64,000 bases of DNA from Vanrija pseudolonga. Taxonomy: Eukaryota > Basidiomycota > Tremellomycetes > Trichosporonales > Trichosporonaceae. Below the pieces are notes generated by a model that did no database searches, was not told the origin of the DNA, and worked only from the letters and a program-made list of their open reading frames with translations. Shown in pieces: positions 59,654-64,000 of the stretch. Numbering within the stretch: position 1 is the first letter of the stretch; each line of letters begins with the position of its first letter. The stretch is taken from NCBI RefSeq assembly GCF_020906515.1, contig NC_085854.1, forward strand, positions 620,001 through 684,000, in the 5' to 3' direction. Both the position numbers and the translations under genes were made by a program.

Positions 59654-62600
59654 TCAGGCAAACGTCACGCTCATGGGGCGCGTACTTGGCGGCCTGGTGC
59701 TCGTCGGCCTCACACTCATCGAACGCCCATCTCCCGCAGTGCTCGCCCCAGTGCTGATCGCCACACGCTCTGCCGCGTTGTCCGTCTCAACAGTCGTCGC
59801 GACGGCGTCCTCTTCCTGTGCCTCGTCCCCGCCCAACATGTCAGCGAGGGTGTCGAGCACGTCGCCATCCTCTGCGTCCAGGTCCCAGGCGATGAACTTG
59901 GCCGCCAGGGATTCGGCAGCTTGGATCTCAGCAATGTCCTCGGCCGTCAGCTCGGTGTCGATGAGCTTGGTGATCTCGAAGTTTGACACGAGATGGCTGT
60001 GTGTGTGGTCAGCGGCTGAGCTCTCAACAAGGGTCAGGGTCAACCACTTACATGACCTCGCGCGCGCGATCGCAGACGTGTTTCGGCACACCATGCAGCA
60101 GGGCACATTCGACGGCACTGGAAGTGGTGCACACCGTAGGCTCGAGCCTGCCGTCAGTCAGCCCTATCAACGCCATTGTACTCACTTGTACAGGTAGGTC
60201 AGGGTGGTGGCTCCCTCTGCCATGATGCTCTTCATATGACAGTAGATGATGGGCAGTGAGTCGTCCAGGAACTGCTGGGTGAAGAGCTCGCTGATGTGAG
60301 CTTCTAGCAGGAGGCAATCAAAGCTCACTGGTAATGGGTCAAGACGACCGTTCGAGGGCGCGGGCCTTGGATGAGGTACTCGATCCCGCCGGCGAGCAAA
60401 CCAGCACCGTCAGTCGAGATGGTCCCTGGGGTCAGCTGCAGACAGCCTAGATCAGCTCACCTTTGCCAAACTCGTCGAGGATCAGGAGAGACCTTGACGT
60501 GCAGCCACGCAGTGCTTGTGAAACCTGGCTCAGGTCGATCATGAAGGCCGAGCCGGTCTGGCGTCAGCGTGTCCCAGTCCACCCACTCACCCTCGACGCC
60601 GACTCGCGCGTCTGGACTCGAGTGAAGACTTGGTTGGGTCAGCCACTCACTCTATCCTCACTACCTACTCTTGTCGCAGATACCAATCTCGGCCGCCGCC
60701 GCGGGGACGAAGGAGCCAATGTGGGCCATGTAGGTGATCAAGGCGACCTGTTTGCCGTACGCCGACTTGCCGGAACCATTGGCTCCAGTGACGACCATCT
60801 GATGTCAGGCGAAGCTTGACAACACCCACTCACCATGCTACTGACGTCGCCCGTTTCACTGCCACCCTTGATCATGGTGTCGTTGTGGATGTACGGCCCA
60901 TCCGGGACACACATCATGTGTAGCAGGTGGAAGCCCTTGCGGATCTTGAGCACCGGCTCCTCCTTCATGACGGGGCGCGTCAGGTCAAACTTGTCCACAG
61001 CGCCGGCCAGGCAGAGCAGGCTGTGCGGGTTAGCGAACTCGTGTCGACACCCACCAGTCCAGCTCGGCCAGGACATCAGCGGTTCCGAGAATGTCAAACT
61101 CGAGGTCCGGAAGGCGCTCAGCCAACGCTTGAACCCATTCGATCTCGCGATCTGAAAGTCGGGTCAGCGTCAACCACCCCTAGATGCAGAGCCCACCACT
61201 GATATTGTTCTCAATGTCGCCAAACTCTGCGTTAAGCTCATCTGTGTCTGGGGTCTTGAAGTACCAAATGTTGTTGGTGGTGAACTGAGGTCAGCGCTAA
61301 TGCGGTCGCACTCGACAGCGCCTACTGATTCCTCCCAGTCTACTGGGATCAGCCTCGGGTTCAACATGCCGTGCGCGGCCACGAGGCAGCCAAGCTGAGG
61401 CAGGTAGATGACATTGAAGTCCTCGCACAGGCCCTGCGGGACACGTTTGCGAATGGCGAGGGCCGCTTTGGACTGAAGTTAGTGGAGCCTGTATCTGTAC
61501 TCACAAGCCATCCCTCGAGGGCTGAAGTGTCAGTGGCGCTACCACTGAGTTCACTCACATGCGAGGTCTTGCCGCCACTGGTCGAGCTGGTCGTCCACGT
61601 GAGTGCGCACGCAGATCCTCCCTTGGTCGGCTGATTCATCCCAGTCGACCTGACAGTCAGCACTGTCATCTCTGCCCACTCACAATCTTTACAATGTCCT
61701 CGAGGTACAAACACAGGTTGTCGTTGAGGCACTCGCGGAGCTGCTGTGAGCTGTGTCCTGTCCAACGCCCTCACCTTCCTTGTGATTTCAAGGGACTCGT
61801 GGAAGGCCTGAAAGCCGAGCACGGTGAGCTGTTGGATGATATCCTTGGCGGCGGTGAGTCCCTGCGTTGGTCAGCTCTCCCCACCAGTAGACGGGCAACT
61901 GACCTCGACGAGACTCTGCCAGTCCTTCCAGCCGGCCTTGCCACTTTTGATGCGCCTGCAGACCCAGTTGAGGTCCTTGATCCGCCTGAGCTCCTTGATA
62001 ATGTCCGCGCGGGGCTTGGTGCACTCCTTGGATGAGAGCACCTCGACGGCGTCGAGGCGGCGGTTGATTTGCTCGATGTTGATCAGGGGGCGGAGGAGCC
62101 AGGTGTGGAAGAGTTTCTTGCCGAGCGGCGTGACCGTCGTGTTGATGACGCCTGGTGTGAGCTGCATACGCGAAGGTCAGCACACACCATTGAGAGACAA
62201 TGTCGTCGATTGCTGCTGCTTGGACGCCTTGGCGCCAGCGTCGATACTGAGGATGGCGAGGGATCTGGGGTCAGAGACGCCGCCGCCACATCACTCACGT
62301 CAAGGCATCCTGGTTGATGAGCATGTGGTCCTCGCTGTGGTGTAAGTGTCGGGTTTCCTTCACGGTTCGCCCCCACCCAAAACACCCACAGGTTCATGCT
62401 CTCGACAGCAGTGAGCTCGAAAGGCGTGATCCCGCTCGGGTCCGCGCCGCGCACCTTCGCCAGCTCCTCCAACAACGCACCAGCAGCGCACACGGCCCCA
62501 GGTGCGTCAACATTGACGTGGCAGCCGAGCTTGAGCAGTGAGAGGCGGATACGTCCCATGCCCGCGTCGCGCTGGTCGACGTATCCCTGTTCGTGTTCCT

Positions 62601-63392
62601 GCTCGCTGGCGTCGGACGTGCTCGGCGCCGGGCCGCCACGCCCAGAGTCGGACCAAGTGTACGCGCTCTCGGACACGGCACGCGCGTTGCGCGGAAGTCG
62701 CACCGAGCCGAGGTGGTACAGCCCCATGTCGTGGCTGAACTTTGACGGCGTGAGGAGGTCGTATGTGGTGTTGGGGTTCTCCTGGCCTGGGCGTCAGCTG
62801 GTTGAAAGGATAGTTAGCTCACAGTACTCTGCCGCCACCTCGACCAACGCATCGGGCGCCTTGCCGCTGAGGAGGATGACTGCCGGCTCGAACTGCTCCA
62901 TCACTGCGCTGTCAGTTCAAATCTGCGGAACACGTGAACTGACACAAGGCCGCAGTGTCCCATCGATACGTGTCCTTCGTGTCCTCGAGCACGAGGAGCT
63001 TGTTGGTCTCGGGGTCGTAGTAGGCCGCCGAGAGGTTGCCTGGTCCGGGCGCATGCAGGGCGAGGTACTGCTGTGAGCTGATGTACATGCTCCTTCCAGC
63101 TTACATTCATCTTCTCTTCCTCCTGCTCTTCCTCGGCATGGCCGCCGGGGACAGGGCCGCCGAGGTACTCCCCCTCTCCCTGGAGCGTCGGCGCGAGCGA
63201 CGACTCGCGCGACGTGATCGACGGGGACATGGACACGCGCGACCGTGCCGGAGGAAGGGGCGGCGGCGGCATGAGACTGCGGTTTCCCCATCCATGTTGG
63301 GGACGTGGCGAGGCACGGGCGTAGCTGTCGTCTGTGTAGTCTGAGAGCGCGCTCGCTGGGCGCTTGCCCAGGCTTGACAGGCTCGAGGCCAT
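59654..63392 (-). CDS. MSH5: MutS homologue MSH5 (meiotic)
   Basis: Gene of about 18 exons, from [16 protein letters not shown] at 63392 to the stop at 59654. Parts in order: disordered N-terminus; MutS connector-like segment ([18 protein letters not shown]...), core domain ([36 protein letters not shown]), long helical lever ([19 protein letters not shown]), then the ATPase with Walker [14 protein letters not shown] (about 60750-60800), and [32 protein letters not shown], Walker [12 protein letters not shown] and the HYQ/THYQ helix. The [23 protein letters not shown] block and FMIDLSQ are MSH5 features. The usual MSH5 P-loop GPNSSGKS reads GANGSGKS here. The C-terminal tail is acidic and extends beyond the fold. 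MSH5 with MSH4 stabilises meiotic crossover intermediates. Confidence 0.9.
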
Positions 63393-63827
63393 GGTTGGTG
63401 AAGTCGTTGTGCGAGTTGTGGATGAGTGAGTGGGAGAGTGTATGAGAGAGACACAGAGAGAAGAGAAAAGTTGCATGGAGAATACCAAGACGCACCGTGG
63501 CCTTCCTCGCCTTCCTCGACCAAGGAAGGCGGTCCGTGCGCACCGTCAGTGTTAGTTGACTGGACCGGTGCCACACTCCACATGCCACACCACCTCGGCA
63601 CCCGCCCCCCCACCCCACCTCATCCTGTTTAATGACCATGCATGGGGCCCACCATTGTAAGACTTAAAGTTCACGCTAGAAGAAAAAGTACAGCTCATGG
63701 TGGTTGATTTGATGTGGAGTCGAGGCAAAGAGAATGCTATATTGAAACAGGATCACGCGGCGCTCGTCGGCTGCCACGAGTGAGAGAGACGTGAGAGAGG
63801 AAAGCAGAGGGTGATCAGCACAACACG
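63393..63827. other. Intergenic region
   Basis: About 435 bp upstream of MSH5. It has purine-rich GAGAGA tracts near 63430-63470 on the plus strand. No gene recognised. Confidence 0.4.
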
Positions 63828-63957
63828 CTACGCGGTGGCAGCTGCACTGACAGCGCCGTTGGCTGCTGGAGGTGGTACTGATGAAGCGTCATCGGCCGCG
63901 GCGCCGTTGCTAAGTGCTAGTGCAGAGGGGTCATCCTGCTGCCCAGACTCGGATCTG
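63828..63957 (-). CDS. Unknown protein, 3' exon, cut by right window edge
   Basis: On the minus strand an acceptor-like CTAACCGCAG near 63958 is followed by an open piece ending in a TAG at 63828. It reads SESGQQDDPSALALSNGAAA, then Ala/Pro/Ser-rich sequence ending AVSAAATA. This looks like the disordered C-terminus of a protein whose body lies to the right. Low complexity and only one splice site support it, so confidence is limited. No family can be given. Confidence 0.4.
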
Positions 63958-64000
63958 CTGCGGTTAGAACAATGTCCGGTAGCATGAACCCACTTTGGCC

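Noticed and set aside
1-64000. tRNA and rRNA genes
   Set aside because: No cloverleaf with A- and B-box pattern, and no rRNA-like stretch, was recognised by eye; a dedicated search was not possible.

Overview
The window looks like a chromosomal segment of a GC-rich basidiomycete yeast, most likely Tremellomycetes and probably Trichosporonales (inference). The evidence is many short introns of about 40-60 nt with GTGAGT-type donors, a CTGAC branch motif and a CAG acceptor, tightly packed genes on both strands, and a set of single-copy eukaryotic housekeeping genes. No rRNA, tRNA, CRISPR array or complete transposon was recognised.

Left block, about 1-29.8 kb, is ordinary core genome: a truncated unknown gene at the edge, a GPI-anchored cell-surface protein, an RMT2-type arginine methyltransferase, an unknown basic/acidic nuclear-looking protein, an Akr1-type ankyrin-DHHC palmitoyltransferase, the APC11 RING subunit, a probable Mediator Med20, an importin-13-like karyopherin, a DUF3712/Tag1-like membrane protein, a Mak32-like PfkB kinase, histone H2A.Z divergently paired with nucleoporin NUP192/NUP205, an ECHDC3-like crotonase and a large Ser/Pro/Thr-rich unknown protein.

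Middle block, about 30.3-48.0 kb, is an accessory island. Its first half (30.3-41.3 kb) holds eight genes; at least seven carry pieces resembling the Gag and Pol beta-barrel/protease-like parts of Ty1/copia elements. I see no polymerase, integrase or LTRs, so they read as old, diverged, probably domesticated retroelement-derived genes. Its second half (42.0-48.0 kb) is a head-to-tail array of seven paralogous two-exon genes of a family I do not recognise. They are defined by a C-terminal module of about 62 residues with a core FDxLGSxxARxxL and an end LVxPTxxQL. This array is the best candidate for something undescribed.

Right block, about 49-64 kb, holds a UBA-domain protein with seven TADQLA-like repeats, a DUF4267 membrane protein, a possible 31-residue spliced micropeptide gene, a gene-poor stretch of about 2.3 kb, a cluster of four GNAT acetyltransferases, a TPMT-like thiol methyltransferase, the meiotic MutS homologue MSH5, and the 3' end of another gene at the right edge.

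Functional themes are nuclear transport (karyopherin, NUP192), chromatin and transcription (H2A.Z, Med20), cell cycle (APC11) and meiosis (MSH5). These are scattered housekeeping genes rather than one pathway. The two multigene clusters and the GNAT cluster are local expansions by tandem duplication.
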